Assembly (NCBI RefSeq): GCF_028595325.1
Contig: NZ_JAQQXR010000008.1
Span: 1 to 64,000, forward strand
Reading direction: 5' to 3'
DNA from: Janthinobacterium fluminis
GTDB lineage: Bacteria > Pseudomonadota > Gammaproteobacteria > Burkholderiales > Burkholderiaceae_D
Length of the DNA stretch: 64,000 nucleotides
Under the pieces are notes generated by a model. It was given only the letters and a program-made list of their open reading frames with translations. It was not told the origin of the DNA and searched no databases. Every line of letters starts with the position of its first letter. The stretch's first letter is position 1. Position numbers and translations under genes: made by a program. Positions 19,967 through 28,017 of this stretch are shown one piece after another.

Positions 19967-22180
19967 TCAGAAGGTGTATTTCAGCGTGGCGAGCAGTTTT
20001 CTCGGCGCGCCATAGCTGAGGTTCTTAAAAACGCCAATCTGGTTGTTGTAGTATTTTTTGTCGAAGACGTTGTTGACGTTCACCTGCACCGAGAGCTGCT
20101 TGCTGATCTCGTAGTGCGCCATCAGGCTGGCCACCGCGTAGGCCCCCTGTCCCACCTGCTCTTCGGCGCCGGTGCGAATGTTGTTGAGGGTGTCGTAGCT
20201 GCGGCCTTCCCAGTTGACGCCGCCGCCGACGGCCAGTTTGCTCCACTCCCCCCGCAGGCGGTATTTGCTGAACAGCTTCAGCATTTTGTGCGGATGGTCG
20301 GTGTTGATGGCCTTGCCGGCGGCGTCTTTTGCCGTGAATTGGGTCCAGCCCAGGCTCATGTTCCAGCCGGGCGCCAGCTCGCCGCTCAGCTCGAATTCGT
20401 AGCCCTGGGTCTTGGTTCCGTCGGCGGTCTTGTAGGCGGCCTCTTTCGTGTCCGGCACGGTCTGATCGCCGTCGCGGACCCCCATATTGTCTTGCTCGAT
20501 GCGGAACAGCGCGAAACTGGCGTTGAGTTTGCCGTCCAGCAGTTCGCCCTTCGCGCCGACCTCGTAGTTCTTGCCCACCAGCGGCTTCAGGTAGTTGCCG
20601 TTCCGGTCGCGCTTGTCCTGCGGGTCGAAAATGTCGGTGTAGCTGGCGTACAGCGAGGATTGGGCGCCAAGGTCGTACACCAGGCCGAGGTAGGGCGTGA
20701 CCACGCCATTGTGGCGCATCGTGTATTCCTTGCCCACGACCTCACCGCGTTTGCTCCAGTTGCTGACGCGGGCGCCGCTGATGACTTTCAGCGTGTCGCT
20801 GACTTGAAGCCGTGCCGCCGCGTAGGCGCTGGTTTGCGTCGTGATGTCTTTCTGGCTGGTGGCGTAGGCGGGCCAAGTCTCTTCGGGGTAGGCGCCGGTC
20901 CATTTGTTGAAGTCGGCCGCCAGCATGCTGCCCGGTGGTTCGCTCATGAGCCAATGCAGCTTGTGTTTCCCGTGCATGAGGCCGGCCGCCAGTTCATGCT
21001 TGCGTCCGAGCAGTTCGAACGGGCCGGCGGCGTGCACGCCGAAGTCGCTCTGCTTCTCGGTCAGGTCGTAGGCGGTCTGCTGGGTGACCAAGCCGAACCC
21101 GGTGGCGCGGTCGAGCCGGCCCATGTAGTAACTGTCCATCCAGTTCAGGCGCTGCTGGCCGGCGTTGTTGCGCTGGCTGGCCACGGCCTTCAGCGTCCAC
21201 TGGTTGGCCAGGCGGTGTTCCAGCGTGACGAAGCCGGTGCGCTGCTGCGTCGCCCAGTAGTTCCAGTCCGCCGCCGCCGTCTTCGAGCGGCCCCAGTTGG
21301 TGCGGCTGCCGTCGCTGTACCAGATCGGCAAGCCGGCCCAATGGCTGCCGCGGCGCGTGTCGCGCTGTTCGCTGATCCCTACGCTCAGGTGCGTGTCCGG
21401 GCTCAGGTCGGCGTCGAGCACGCCGTAGAACACGGTTTTCCTGGTGTTTTCGAGGTCGATGAAGGAGTTCTTGCGCTCGGCGCCGGCGACGAAGCGGGCC
21501 CGCACCGAGCCGTCGCCGTTCAAGGGCGTCGTCAGGTCGACGCTGCCGTTGCGCTGGCCCCAGGAACCCAGCCCGACGCTGGCCGCGCCGGTGAAGGTCT
21601 TGCTGTCGGCGTGCTTGCGCACCAGGTTGACGGATGCCGAGGGGCTGCCGGCGCCGTTAAGCAGGCCGGTCGCGCCGCGGACGATTTCGACCCGGTCGTA
21701 AATGGCCATGTCGGCCTTCGCCTCGCCGGCGTTGCTGCCGGACATGGGCGTGCCGTCGATCTGCACGCTGTCGACCTGGAAGCCGCGCGCGTAATAATAG
21801 TCGCGCACGCTGTCGATCGGCTTGGCCGACACGCCCGTCGTGTTGTTGACCACGTCGAAGACCGATTGCATGGCCTGGTCGTCGATGCGTTCGCGCGTGA
21901 CGACGGTGACCGATTGCGGGGTGTCGCGGATCGACAGGTTCAGGCCGGTGGCGGCGGTGCTGCCGCCCGTGGTGTACGAGTGGCTGCCCTCGGTGGTGGT
22001 GTTGGCGCCGGCCGTGACGGTGACCGCCGGCAGCCGGCGCGCTTCATGGGCCGCCTCGACGCCGGCCTGCTGGGCGTGGGCCGCGCCGCCGAGGGACAGG
22101 CCGGCCAGGGCGAATTGCAGGGCCAGGGCGCTGCGGCGGGGCGGGGGCGGGGTGTGTGTGCTGATGTTTTTGATTTTCAT
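19967..22180 (-). CDS. TonB-dependent siderophore receptor
   Basis: An outer-membrane receptor of 737 residues that imports the ferric siderophore using TonB energy. The N-terminus from ATG 22180 has a basic start, a hydrophobic stretch and AHA-QQ, a good signal peptide. An in-frame ATG 81 bases upstream would put 27 unlikely residues before it. The plug domain follows, with DTPQSVTVVTRERI, DYYYARGF, QIDGTP and DRVEIVRGATGLL. The rest is a beta-barrel ending in the expected terminal phenylalanine (LKYTF). Domain order and length fit the FpvA/FhuA type, but the short space before the plug shows no clear signalling domain. It lies divergent from the formyltransferase gene, with its own sigma-factor box at 22291-22314. 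The ligand is presumably the product of the neighbouring NRPS/PKS genes. Confidence 0.95.
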   Translation of the reverse strand: MKIKNISTHTPPPPRRSALALQFALAGLSLGGAAHAQQAGVEAAHEARRLPAVTVTAGANTTTEGSHSYTTGGSTAATGLNLSIRDTPQSVTVVTRERIDDQAMQSVFDVVNNTTGVSAKPIDSVRDYYYARGFQVDSVQIDGTPMSGSNAGEAKADMAIYDRVEIVRGATGLLNGAGSPSASVNLVRKHADSKTFTGAASVGLGSWGQRNGSVDLTTPLNGDGSVRARFVAGAERKNSFIDLENTRKTVFYGVLDADLSPDTHLSVGISEQRDTRRGSHWAGLPIWYSDGSRTNWGRSKTAAADWNYWATQQRTGFVTLEHRLANQWTLKAVASQRNNAGQQRLNWMDSYYMGRLDRATGFGLVTQQTAYDLTEKQSDFGVHAAGPFELLGRKHELAAGLMHGKHKLHWLMSEPPGSMLAADFNKWTGAYPEETWPAYATSQKDITTQTSAYAAARLQVSDTLKVISGARVSNWSKRGEVVGKEYTMRHNGVVTPYLGLVYDLGAQSSLYASYTDIFDPQDKRDRNGNYLKPLVGKNYEVGAKGELLDGKLNASFALFRIEQDNMGVRDGDQTVPDTKEAAYKTADGTKTQGYEFELSGELAPGWNMSLGWTQFTAKDAAGKAINTDHPHKMLKLFSKYRLRGEWSKLAVGGGVNWEGRSYDTLNNIRTGAEEQVGQGAYAVASLMAHYEISKQLSVQVNVNNVFDKKYYNNQIGVFKNLSYGAPRKLLATLKYTF

Positions 22181-22290
22181 GTTGACGCTTGTTGTAAGTG
22201 GCGGAAAAGAAAAAACGGGCGAACCGGCCCGTCGCAGACACGCCGGCGCCGTCGCTGTCATGGCCGCGCGCGTGGCTTCTATCCCTTACG

Positions 22291-22314
22291 ACGAACGAGG
22301 CGCCGTTTTGTTTA
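22291..22314 (-). promoter_or_regulatory. Iron-starvation ECF promoter box for the receptor gene (TAAAC-N16-CGT)
   Basis: On the minus strand TAAAC (22314-22310), 16 bases, then CGT (22293-22291) followed by C. It lies about 110 bases before the receptor start. It differs from the TAAAT-N16-CGT consensus of PvdS-type promoters by one base and agrees with the other three boxes in this window at TAAA and CGTC. Confidence 0.6.
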
Positions 22315-22321
22315 GTCCCGC

Positions 22322-22345
22322 TAAATATTCCGCTCCGCCGCTCGT
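22322..22345 (+). promoter_or_regulatory. Iron-starvation ECF promoter box for the formyltransferase gene (TAAAT-N16-CGT)
   Basis: TAAAT at 22322-22326 and CGT at 22343-22345 are separated by exactly 16 bases, with C after CGT. This fits the known PvdS (TAAAT-N16-CGT) and OrbS (TAAA-N17-CGTC) patterns. The box at 25555 shares much of the spacer. The formyltransferase start codon is about 100 bases downstream. Confidence 0.75.
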
Positions 22346-22446
22346 CTAAGTCCATGAGTCCGGCCGACGGCCGGACCTGCGCATTGCCAGCGGGCGGGAA
22401 GCGCCTTGCCGGCCCCGATAACCATTTTCTGATCGCACAACTATCT

Positions 22447-23280
22447 ATGTCGAAGGCAAAACTCGTTTATATCTGCTCTTTAAGAAATGCCGCCGCCGAC
22501 CAGGCGGGGCAGTACATCGACTACAAGGAGGGGCAGCGCTACATGAAGTCGCCGCTCGAATACCTGGTGGAGGCGCTCAACGACACCCCGCTGGGGCAGG
22601 CGTATTCGCTGGAGGCCGTCATCTACGACGATGACGAAGGTTCGCCGGGCGACCGGGCGAAGTTGGCGGAGTACGGTTTCCGCTGCCAGCCGGGCAAGAA
22701 GTGGATTTGCCCTTCCGGCCTGCTGGTGCAGGGGCGCGACCTGGACGGCTTGATGCACGCCATCCCCTCGACGTACCGGCGCCACCCGAAGGGCGCGCCG
22801 GAGCGGGTCGCCGGGAAAAGCGCCTTCGAGCGCAGCCTGCTGGACAAGCTGACGGCGTTGCAGGCCGACGTCGTCGTGCTGGATGGCTTGCTGATCATCC
22901 TGGACGAGCTGGTGCGCCCGGGCAGCGTGTTCCACCGGAAGATAGTCAATATTCATCCGGGCATCACGCGCATCGAGTCGCCCTACGAGCGCCGCGGCGC
23001 CTACGCGACGCTGGACGCCTTGAACGGCGCGCGCGGCAAGAAAGTGCTGAATTGGGAAACGATGGAGGCGGTGGCGGTGCCGCCGGTGCTGATGACGGGG
23101 GCGTCCTTCCATTACGTCGACAATGGCATCGACTCCGGCGAAGTCATCGCCGATGCCTTGAAGACGGAGATCGATCCCGGGGACACGATACTGGAGCTGC
23201 GCTGGAACAATTTCCAGCGCAGCCTGTTCCCCGCGCTCCACCAGGGCCTGAGCCTGCTGGCCGGCGCCCCTCCCCACTAG
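22447..23280 (+). CDS. N5-hydroxyornithine formyltransferase
   Basis: A 277-residue formyltransferase-fold enzyme. It probably transfers a formyl group from N10-formyltetrahydrofolate to N5-hydroxyornithine, giving the hydroxamate ligand used by the NRPS. The family motif N168-I-H170-P-G and the later D229-SGEVI are the expected catalytic asparagine, histidine and aspartate. I chose ATG 22447 (MSKAKLVYICS) because the promoter box ends at 22345. An upstream in-frame ATG at 22354 would leave almost no leader and would add residues outside the fold. No clear ribosome-binding site precedes either start. The neighbouring ornithine oxygenase supplies its substrate. PvdF, CchA and DelP are family members with this role; the exact acyl group is inferred. 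Confidence 0.88.
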   Translation: MSKAKLVYICSLRNAAADQAGQYIDYKEGQRYMKSPLEYLVEALNDTPLGQAYSLEAVIYDDDEGSPGDRAKLAEYGFRCQPGKKWICPSGLLVQGRDLDGLMHAIPSTYRRHPKGAPERVAGKSAFERSLLDKLTALQADVVVLDGLLIILDELVRPGSVFHRKIVNIHPGITRIESPYERRGAYATLDALNGARGKKVLNWETMEAVAVPPVLMTGASFHYVDNGIDSGEVIADALKTEIDPGDTILELRWNNFQRSLFPALHQGLSLLAGAPPH

Positions 23281-23285
23281 AAGAA

Positions 23286-23334
23286 CGGCGGCGTCAATCC
23301 GGCGGCGGACCGCGCTTGACGCCGCCGGTGTTTT
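23286..23334. terminator. Hairpin terminator between formyltransferase and oxygenase genes
   Basis: A 12-bp perfect stem (CGGCGGCGTCAA at 23286-23297 with TTGACGCCGCCG at 23316-23327), then GTGTTTT on the plus strand. It sits between two convergent genes and can serve both. Confidence 0.75.
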
Positions 23335-24583
23335 ACAGCGCGGCCGCGGCCGCGGTGGCGTGCAGCGCCGCGCCGATTTCCTGGCTGCGGATGGCGGTGA
23401 TCGACAGCAGCGTGTCGGACAGGCCGTGCGACGCTTCGCAGCCGCCTTGCAGGAAGACGCGCGGCTGGAACTGGGCATTGCCGATGAGCTGGTAATGGCG
23501 GTCCACCGCCATGCCGTCCAGCCAGGGCGCCAGCGGGGCCAGCAGGCTGTGGTGCTTCTGGCGCTGGTAGCCGGTGGCCAGGATCACGGCGTCGTAGCGG
23601 GTGGTGAAGGCGGTGCCGCTTTCCTGGTCGTTGAGCTGCAACTGGATGCCGCCCGCTTCCGCGTGGGCGGCGACGACGTCGTGGCGGCGCAGGAACTGGT
23701 GGCGCTGGTCGCCCAGCACTTTCTGCTGGTAGAACACGTTGAAGATCTGCTCGATCAGGGCCGTGTCGGCCACCGCGTAATTGGTGTTGTGGTATTCGTC
23801 GAGCAGCGCGGCGCGTTCGGACGGCGCCTGGTGGAAGACGTAATCGGTGTAGTCGGCGTTGAAGATTTCATTGATGAAGGGGCTGTCGTCGGCCGGCTTG
23901 ATGGCGCGCCCGCGGGTGATCAAGTCCACGTTGAAATTTTTGCCGTGCAAATCCATGAAGATTTCGGCGGCGCTCTGGCCGGCGCCGATTACGGCGATGC
24001 GGCGGGCGTCCTTGAGCCGCGCCAGGCCGGTCAGGTAGGCGCTGGAGTGGAACACCCGCTCGTCGTCCTTGAAGGCGGCGAAGCTGTCCGGGATGGCCGG
24101 GCTGCCGCCGACGCTGACGACGATATTGCGCGCTAGGCGTTCCTGCACGCGGCCGTGGCGGTCGCGCGACTGCACGTTCAGGTGCGTGACCTGGCCGTTT
24201 TCCAGCACCGGCAGGACGGCGCTGACGTCTTCGCCGTAGTGGCATTGGGCGGCAAACTGGCGCGCGGCCCAGGCCAGGTAGTCGTTGAATTCGCGCCGGC
24301 TGGGGTAGAAGGTCTTCAGGTTGATGAAGTCCTGCAGGCGCTGCTGCTGGTGCAGGTAATGCAGGAAGGTGTAGCGGCTGGTCGGGTTGCGCAGCATGGC
24401 CAGGTCCTTCAGGAAGGAGATCTGCATGTGCGTGTTATCGAGCAGCATGTCCGGATGCCAGGCGAACTGCTCCTGCCGTTCCAGGTACAGGGCATCGGCC
24501 GGATGGCCTTGTTCTTGCAGCGCGATGGCCAGCGCCAGGTTGGACGGGCCGAAGCCGATGCCGATGAGGTTGTGGATGTGCAT
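23333..24583 (-). CDS. L-ornithine N5-monooxygenase (siderophore hydroxylase)
   Basis: A 416-residue flavin-dependent enzyme of the PvdA/SidA type that hydroxylates the side-chain nitrogen of ornithine with FAD, NADPH and oxygen. The FAD site GIGFGPSNLA lies at about residues 8-17. Next come QISFLKDLA and NPTSRYTFLHYL, then the NADPH site VIGAGQSAAE and the C-terminal ATGYQ. These motifs in this order are typical of ornithine and lysine N-hydroxylases. Ornithine rather than lysine is inferred from the formyltransferase next door. The gene is transcribed towards the formyltransferase gene and has its own ECF-type promoter box at 24665-24688. Its product is expected to feed the formyltransferase. 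Confidence 0.93.
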   Translation of the reverse strand: MHIHNLIGIGFGPSNLALAIALQEQGHPADALYLERQEQFAWHPDMLLDNTHMQISFLKDLAMLRNPTSRYTFLHYLHQQQRLQDFINLKTFYPSRREFNDYLAWAARQFAAQCHYGEDVSAVLPVLENGQVTHLNVQSRDRHGRVQERLARNIVVSVGGSPAIPDSFAAFKDDERVFHSSAYLTGLARLKDARRIAVIGAGQSAAEIFMDLHGKNFNVDLITRGRAIKPADDSPFINEIFNADYTDYVFHQAPSERAALLDEYHNTNYAVADTALIEQIFNVFYQQKVLGDQRHQFLRRHDVVAAHAEAGGIQLQLNDQESGTAFTTRYDAVILATGYQRQKHHSLLAPLAPWLDGMAVDRHYQLIGNAQFQPRVFLQGGCEASHGLSDTLLSITAIRSQEIGAALHATAAAAAL

Positions 24584-24664
24584 GATGTATGTCCTGTTGA
24601 ACGGTGGGCGGGAGCTGGATTGCTGGGAAAACCGCGGGTCGCTAAAAGTGGTGTTGTTGGTATG

Positions 24665-24688
24665 ACGAACGAGAATGAGAACTATTTA
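24665..24688 (-). promoter_or_regulatory. Iron-starvation ECF promoter box for the oxygenase gene, overlapping the reductase stop
   Basis: On the minus strand TAAAT (24688-24684), 16 bases, CGT (24667-24665) and C. It overlaps the last codons and stop of the FhuF-like gene and lies about 80 bases before the oxygenase start. The spacer (AGTTCTCATTCTCGTT) is AT-richer than in the other boxes and looks Fur-box-like. Confidence 0.7.
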
Positions 24689-25461
24689 TCATTCAGGCGC
24701 TTATTTTTCGGCGCCGCCTTCAGCAGCCGCAGGTTGTCGGCCAGCAGCGGGCAGGCGCTGCAATAGGCCGCCCCGGGCAGCATGTGGTTGAGGCAGCATT
24801 CGCGGTGCAGCGCGAGCGTGACGACGGCGCCGTCGACGCATTTGTCGATCTGGCGTAGCGGACCGAACAGCGGGTTGGCGCGGCCGTCCGGCCAGGCGTC
24901 GCGCAACAGCAGGCGCTCGCTGTCGTCGCGGCAGTGGGCGGCGCCGCCGCTGAGGGCGACGATTTGCTCCAGCGTGGCGCCCAGGTAGCGCGTCGCGTTG
25001 CCCCACAGCAGGCGGGCGGCGACCCGGCCCTGCCGCGCCAGCGCCTCGATCAGCGGTTGCAGGTGCAGCCAGAGCAGTTCGTCGTAGCGGGCGGCGAGGG
25101 GGCTGGCCGGCATGGCCCAGCCCGTGTGCGGCAGGTGCAGGCGGAGCGGGCGGCCGGCGGCGTCGACGCTCAGCGCGACATCGGACGGCGCCAGCGGGAA
25201 GCGGTGCTGCAGGATGGTGGCGGCGGCGGCGAAGGGCGGCAGCAGCATCCCGAAGTAGGCCAGCGCCCAGCTGGCGGCGACGGGGCGCGGGTCGGCGCAG
25301 CCAAGCTGTTCGGCGTGGCTGCGCAGCAACTGTTCCAGCAGCGCCGGCTCGGCCAGCAGCCGGTCCAGGCGGATCGCGCCGGGCGGCGCCGGTTCGCAGC
25401 TGAGGCCGGCGCCGTACACGGCCCATTCGCCCGGGAATAGCGGTTCAAGCAAAGCAATCAT
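24682..25461 (-). CDS. FhuF-like siderophore-iron reductase
   Basis: A 259-residue protein that probably reduces Fe(III) in the imported siderophore so that iron is released in the cytoplasm. The C-terminal Cys-Cys-x10-Cys-x2-Cys pattern (ECC…YCSACPLL) is the unusual 2Fe-2S ligand set of FhuF and FhuF-like reductases. The remainder is soluble with alternating hydrophobic helices and has no signal peptide. The start ATG 25461 (MIALLEPLFPGEW) is chosen because the frame upstream encodes 45 unlikely residues overlapping the exporter promoter. It is transcribed in the same direction as the oxygenase, 98 bases upstream of it, and divergently from the ABC exporter. I find no TAAA-N17-CGTC box in front of it. 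Confidence 0.85.
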   Translation of the reverse strand: MIALLEPLFPGEWAVYGAGLSCEPAPPGAIRLDRLLAEPALLEQLLRSHAEQLGCADPRPVAASWALAYFGMLLPPFAAAATILQHRFPLAPSDVALSVDAAGRPLRLHLPHTGWAMPASPLAARYDELLWLHLQPLIEALARQGRVAARLLWGNATRYLGATLEQIVALSGGAAHCRDDSERLLLRDAWPDGRANPLFGPLRQIDKCVDGAVVTLALHRECCLNHMLPGAAYCSACPLLADNLRLLKAAPKNKRLNDK

Positions 25462-25554
25462 GGTCGGGTTCTGTAAAAAAATATAAATCGCTTGCGCGCG
25501 CCGGGTGCGCGCCTGATGAATAGACGAATCAGGGGGCGGAATAGTCAGCCGGCC

Positions 25555-25578
25555 TAAATAAGTCGCGCCGCCACTCGT
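25555..25578 (+). promoter_or_regulatory. Iron-starvation ECF promoter box for the ABC exporter gene (TAAAT-N16-CGT)
   Basis: TAAAT at 25555-25559 and CGT at 25576-25578 are separated by exactly 16 bases, followed by C. The spacer shares CGC.CCGCC.CT with the box at 22322. The exporter start is 36 bases downstream, behind an AAGGA ribosome-binding site. Confidence 0.75.
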
Positions 25579-25613
25579 CTTGAAAGGGACGCCCACTCAC
25601 AAGGATTACCCTC

Positions 25614-27254
25614 ATGCTGCGATTTTTGATTGATCAATCCAAAGCCCTGCTCATCGCGGCCGCGCTCGCCAGCGTGTCATACGGCGTGTGCAGCGTCTTG
25701 CTGATCGCGCTGATCAGCGAGGCGCTCACCACCGACTCGGCCGGGCGCGGCGGCATGGCCTGGATGTTCGGCCTGCTGGCCCTGGGCCTGATGCTCAGTC
25801 ATATGGCGGCGGCGGTGCTGTTCGAGCGCCTCAGCCAGCATGCCCACGCCGAATTGCGGCGCTACGTCAGCGCGCGCGTGATGGCGGCCGACTACCGCAA
25901 CCTGGAGGCGACCGGCTCGGCCAAGGTGCAGTCGGCGCTGTCCGAGCACAGCGCCAACGTGGCCGCCTTCTTCGTCACCTTCCCCGCCATCCTGAGCAAT
26001 CTGGTGGTGGTGCTCGGCTGCCTGCTGTACATGCTGCTGCTGTCCTGGCACATCTTCCTGTTCGCCGTCGCGCTGATCGGGCTGGGCTCGCTCGGCTACC
26101 ATCTGGCGAACTTGCGGGCGATCCGGCATTTGAACCGGGCGGCGGAGGAGCAGGACCGCCTGTTCGGCTATTTCCGCTCGCTCAATGACGGCGCCAAGGA
26201 GCTGCGGCTGCATTACGGCAAGCGCAAGGTCTTCACCGAGCAGATCCTGGGCGGCTCGATCGAGAGCGTGCGCAGCGAGCGCGCGCTGGGCATGTCGATT
26301 TTCGTCGTCTCGGCCAGCTGGGCCAATTTCCTGATCTACGCCTTCATCGGCCTGGTGCTGTTCGTGCTGATCCGCGGCGTGCCGGACGAGGCCAGGATCA
26401 TGACCGGCTTCGCGCTGGTGTTCGTGTATATGGTGACGCCGCTGGAGGTGCTGCTGTTGAACATCCCTCGGGCGAACCTGGCGAAGGCTTCGGCCAGGCG
26501 CATCGACGACATCACGACGGGCATGTCCGGGCGCGAGGCGGCCGCCGCCAGCGCCCAGTCCGAGCCGCTGCGGCAACTGGCGCTGGAGGCCGTGGTGCAC
26601 CGCTACTACCACGAGCAAAGCGATGACTTTTTCGCGCTGGGGCCGGTCAGTATCGCCTTCAAGCCGGGCGAGGTGGTGTTCCTGGTGGGCGGCAACGGCA
26701 GCGGCAAGACGACGCTGGCCAAATTGCTGGTCGGCCTGTATCCGCCGGAGCAGGGACGGATCGTGCTGAACGGTCAGGGCGTCGACGACGGCGGGCGCGA
26801 CCAGTACCGGCAACTGTTCAGCACGGTGTTCTCCGATTTCCACCTGTTCGACAAGCTGTTGCATGGCGAGGGCGGCGGCGCCGAGCTGGACGAGCGCGGC
26901 AACCGCCTGATCGCCCGCCTGCACCTGCAGCACAAGGTGCAGGTGCGCGACGGCGCGTTCACCACGCAGGCGCTGTCGCAGGGGCAGCGCAAACGGCTGG
27001 CGCTGGTGGTGGCCTGCCTGGAAAACCGCCCCTTCTTGGTCTTCGACGAGTGGGCGGCCGACCAGGACCCCTTGTTTAAAAACGTGTTCTACCTGGAGGT
27101 GCTGGCGGAGCTGAAGGCGCAGGGCAAGACGATACTGGTGATTTCGCACGACGACCGCTATTTCCACCTGGCGGACCGTTTGTTACGCATGGAGAACGGC
27201 CAGCTGAGCGAGGACACGGTGCCGGCGCGGCCGGCGCAGCCGCAGGCGGCGTGA
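25614..27254 (+). CDS. Cyclic-peptide/siderophore ABC exporter, fused membrane and ATPase domains (PvdE/SyrD type)
   Basis: A 546-residue half-transporter with an N-terminal membrane domain of about six helices (residues 1-300) and a C-terminal ATPase. Walker A is GGNGSGKTT near residue 359, the signature LSQGQRKRLA, Walker B FLVFDEWAAD and the switch ISHD. The DEWAAD Walker B extension and the overall length are typical of the PvdE/SyrD family, which moves siderophore precursors or lipopeptides across the inner membrane. The promoter box at 25555-25578 lies immediately upstream. Export of the product of the neighbouring NRPS/PKS genes is the obvious role. Whether it carries the finished siderophore or a precursor matured in the periplasm cannot be told from the sequence. 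Confidence 0.92.
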   Translation: MLRFLIDQSKALLIAAALASVSYGVCSVLLIALISEALTTDSAGRGGMAWMFGLLALGLMLSHMAAAVLFERLSQHAHAELRRYVSARVMAADYRNLEATGSAKVQSALSEHSANVAAFFVTFPAILSNLVVVLGCLLYMLLLSWHIFLFAVALIGLGSLGYHLANLRAIRHLNRAAEEQDRLFGYFRSLNDGAKELRLHYGKRKVFTEQILGGSIESVRSERALGMSIFVVSASWANFLIYAFIGLVLFVLIRGVPDEARIMTGFALVFVYMVTPLEVLLLNIPRANLAKASARRIDDITTGMSGREAAAASAQSEPLRQLALEAVVHRYYHEQSDDFFALGPVSIAFKPGEVVFLVGGNGSGKTTLAKLLVGLYPPEQGRIVLNGQGVDDGGRDQYRQLFSTVFSDFHLFDKLLHGEGGGAELDERGNRLIARLHLQHKVQVRDGAFTTQALSQGQRKRLALVVACLENRPFLVFDEWAADQDPLFKNVFYLEVLAELKAQGKTILVISHDDRYFHLADRLLRMENGQLSEDTVPARPAQPQAA

Positions 27255-27275
27255 CGGCTTGGCCGCAGCGGCGCG

Positions 27276-27794
27276 TCAGTGGCCTTGCTGCCGCGCGCAG
27301 TTGCGGCAATGGTCCGTCGCGTCGCGTATCATGAAATTGACCAGGGTGGTGGAGATGTCGAGTTGCAAGGCAATATCCCGCTGCGTGTGCTCGCCCTGCC
27401 GGTACAGCTCGAACACATGGCGGGTGCGGGCCGGCAGTTCGGCCAGCGCGCAGGCCACCAGGTTCAGCGATTGGCGCTGGCAGAGGATGGTTTCGGGCGT
27501 GCCGGCGCCGCTCGCCACGTTCATGCCTTCCTCCTCGCAGGCAAACACCACCGACTCCAGCGATGCGCGCCGGTGCCGGTCGAGCGCCAGATTGCGCACC
27601 ATGCGGTACACATAGGCCACCGGCTGCCGCACCTCGAACGCCGGAGAAATCTCGATCACTTTGATGTAGGCGTCTTGCACCACGTCTTCCGCCCGTTGCC
27701 GGCAACCGAGGATTCTGGCCGCGGCATCGCGCAGCTTGCCGCGGTGGGCGATGAATTCATCTTTCAGATTGCCGCTTGTCCGATTTGCTTGCAC
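27276..27794 (-). CDS. ECF sigma factor, PvdS/OrbS-like iron-starvation type
   Basis: A 172-residue sigma-70 family factor of the extracytoplasmic-function group. Region 2 contains AEDVVQDAYIKVIE and QPVAYVYRMVRNLALDRHRR. Region 4 contains LPARTRHVFELYRQGEHTQRDIALQLDISTTLV. The start is GTG at 27794, with GGGAG well spaced upstream. No FecR-type anti-sigma gene lies next to it, as with PvdS and OrbS, which are controlled by Fur. A Fur-box-like sequence lies upstream at about 27831-27850. The four TAAA-N17-CGTC boxes in this cluster are its likely targets. It converges with the ABC exporter gene, 21 bases away. Confidence 0.9.
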   Translation of the reverse strand: MQANRTSGNLKDEFIAHRGKLRDAAARILGCRQRAEDVVQDAYIKVIEISPAFEVRQPVAYVYRMVRNLALDRHRRASLESVVFACEEEGMNVASGAGTPETILCQRQSLNLVACALAELPARTRHVFELYRQGEHTQRDIALQLDISTTLVNFMIRDATDHCRNCARQQGH

Positions 27795-27822
27795 AGGTAT
27801 TTCTCCCTTTGATGCAGGTTGA

Positions 27823-27856
27823 ACTATAACTGAGAATAAGAATGATTCGTATTAAC
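27823..27856 (-). promoter_or_regulatory. Probable Fur box and promoter of the ECF sigma gene
   Basis: The plus strand has GAGAATAAGAATGATTCGT at 27832-27850. This resembles the Fur hexamer array GATAAT-GATAAT-ATTATC with several mismatches. On the minus strand a -10-like TATAGT lies at 27828-27823, next to it; I see no good -35. The whole stretch 27820-27900 is much more AT-rich than its surroundings. The rest of this 220-bp gap shows no gene. Confidence 0.5.
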
Positions 27857-28017
27857 ATACATTATTGCATGTTGTTAGAAAAAAATGCATATTTTTTAAT
27901 GTGGATCAATTGAACAGGGTTTTGCGGGAGGGAGAGGGCGCACGAAGGCGGCGCCGGCTTGCGTGGCCGGCGCGCGGAGGAGGGGATGGGTGAGGGCGGG
28001 CGCCGGCGGCGCGGCGC

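Noticed and set aside
20114-22315. Plus-strand frame of over 700 codons opposite the receptor
   Set aside because: Shadow. The minus strand encodes a full receptor with signal peptide and terminal phenylalanine.
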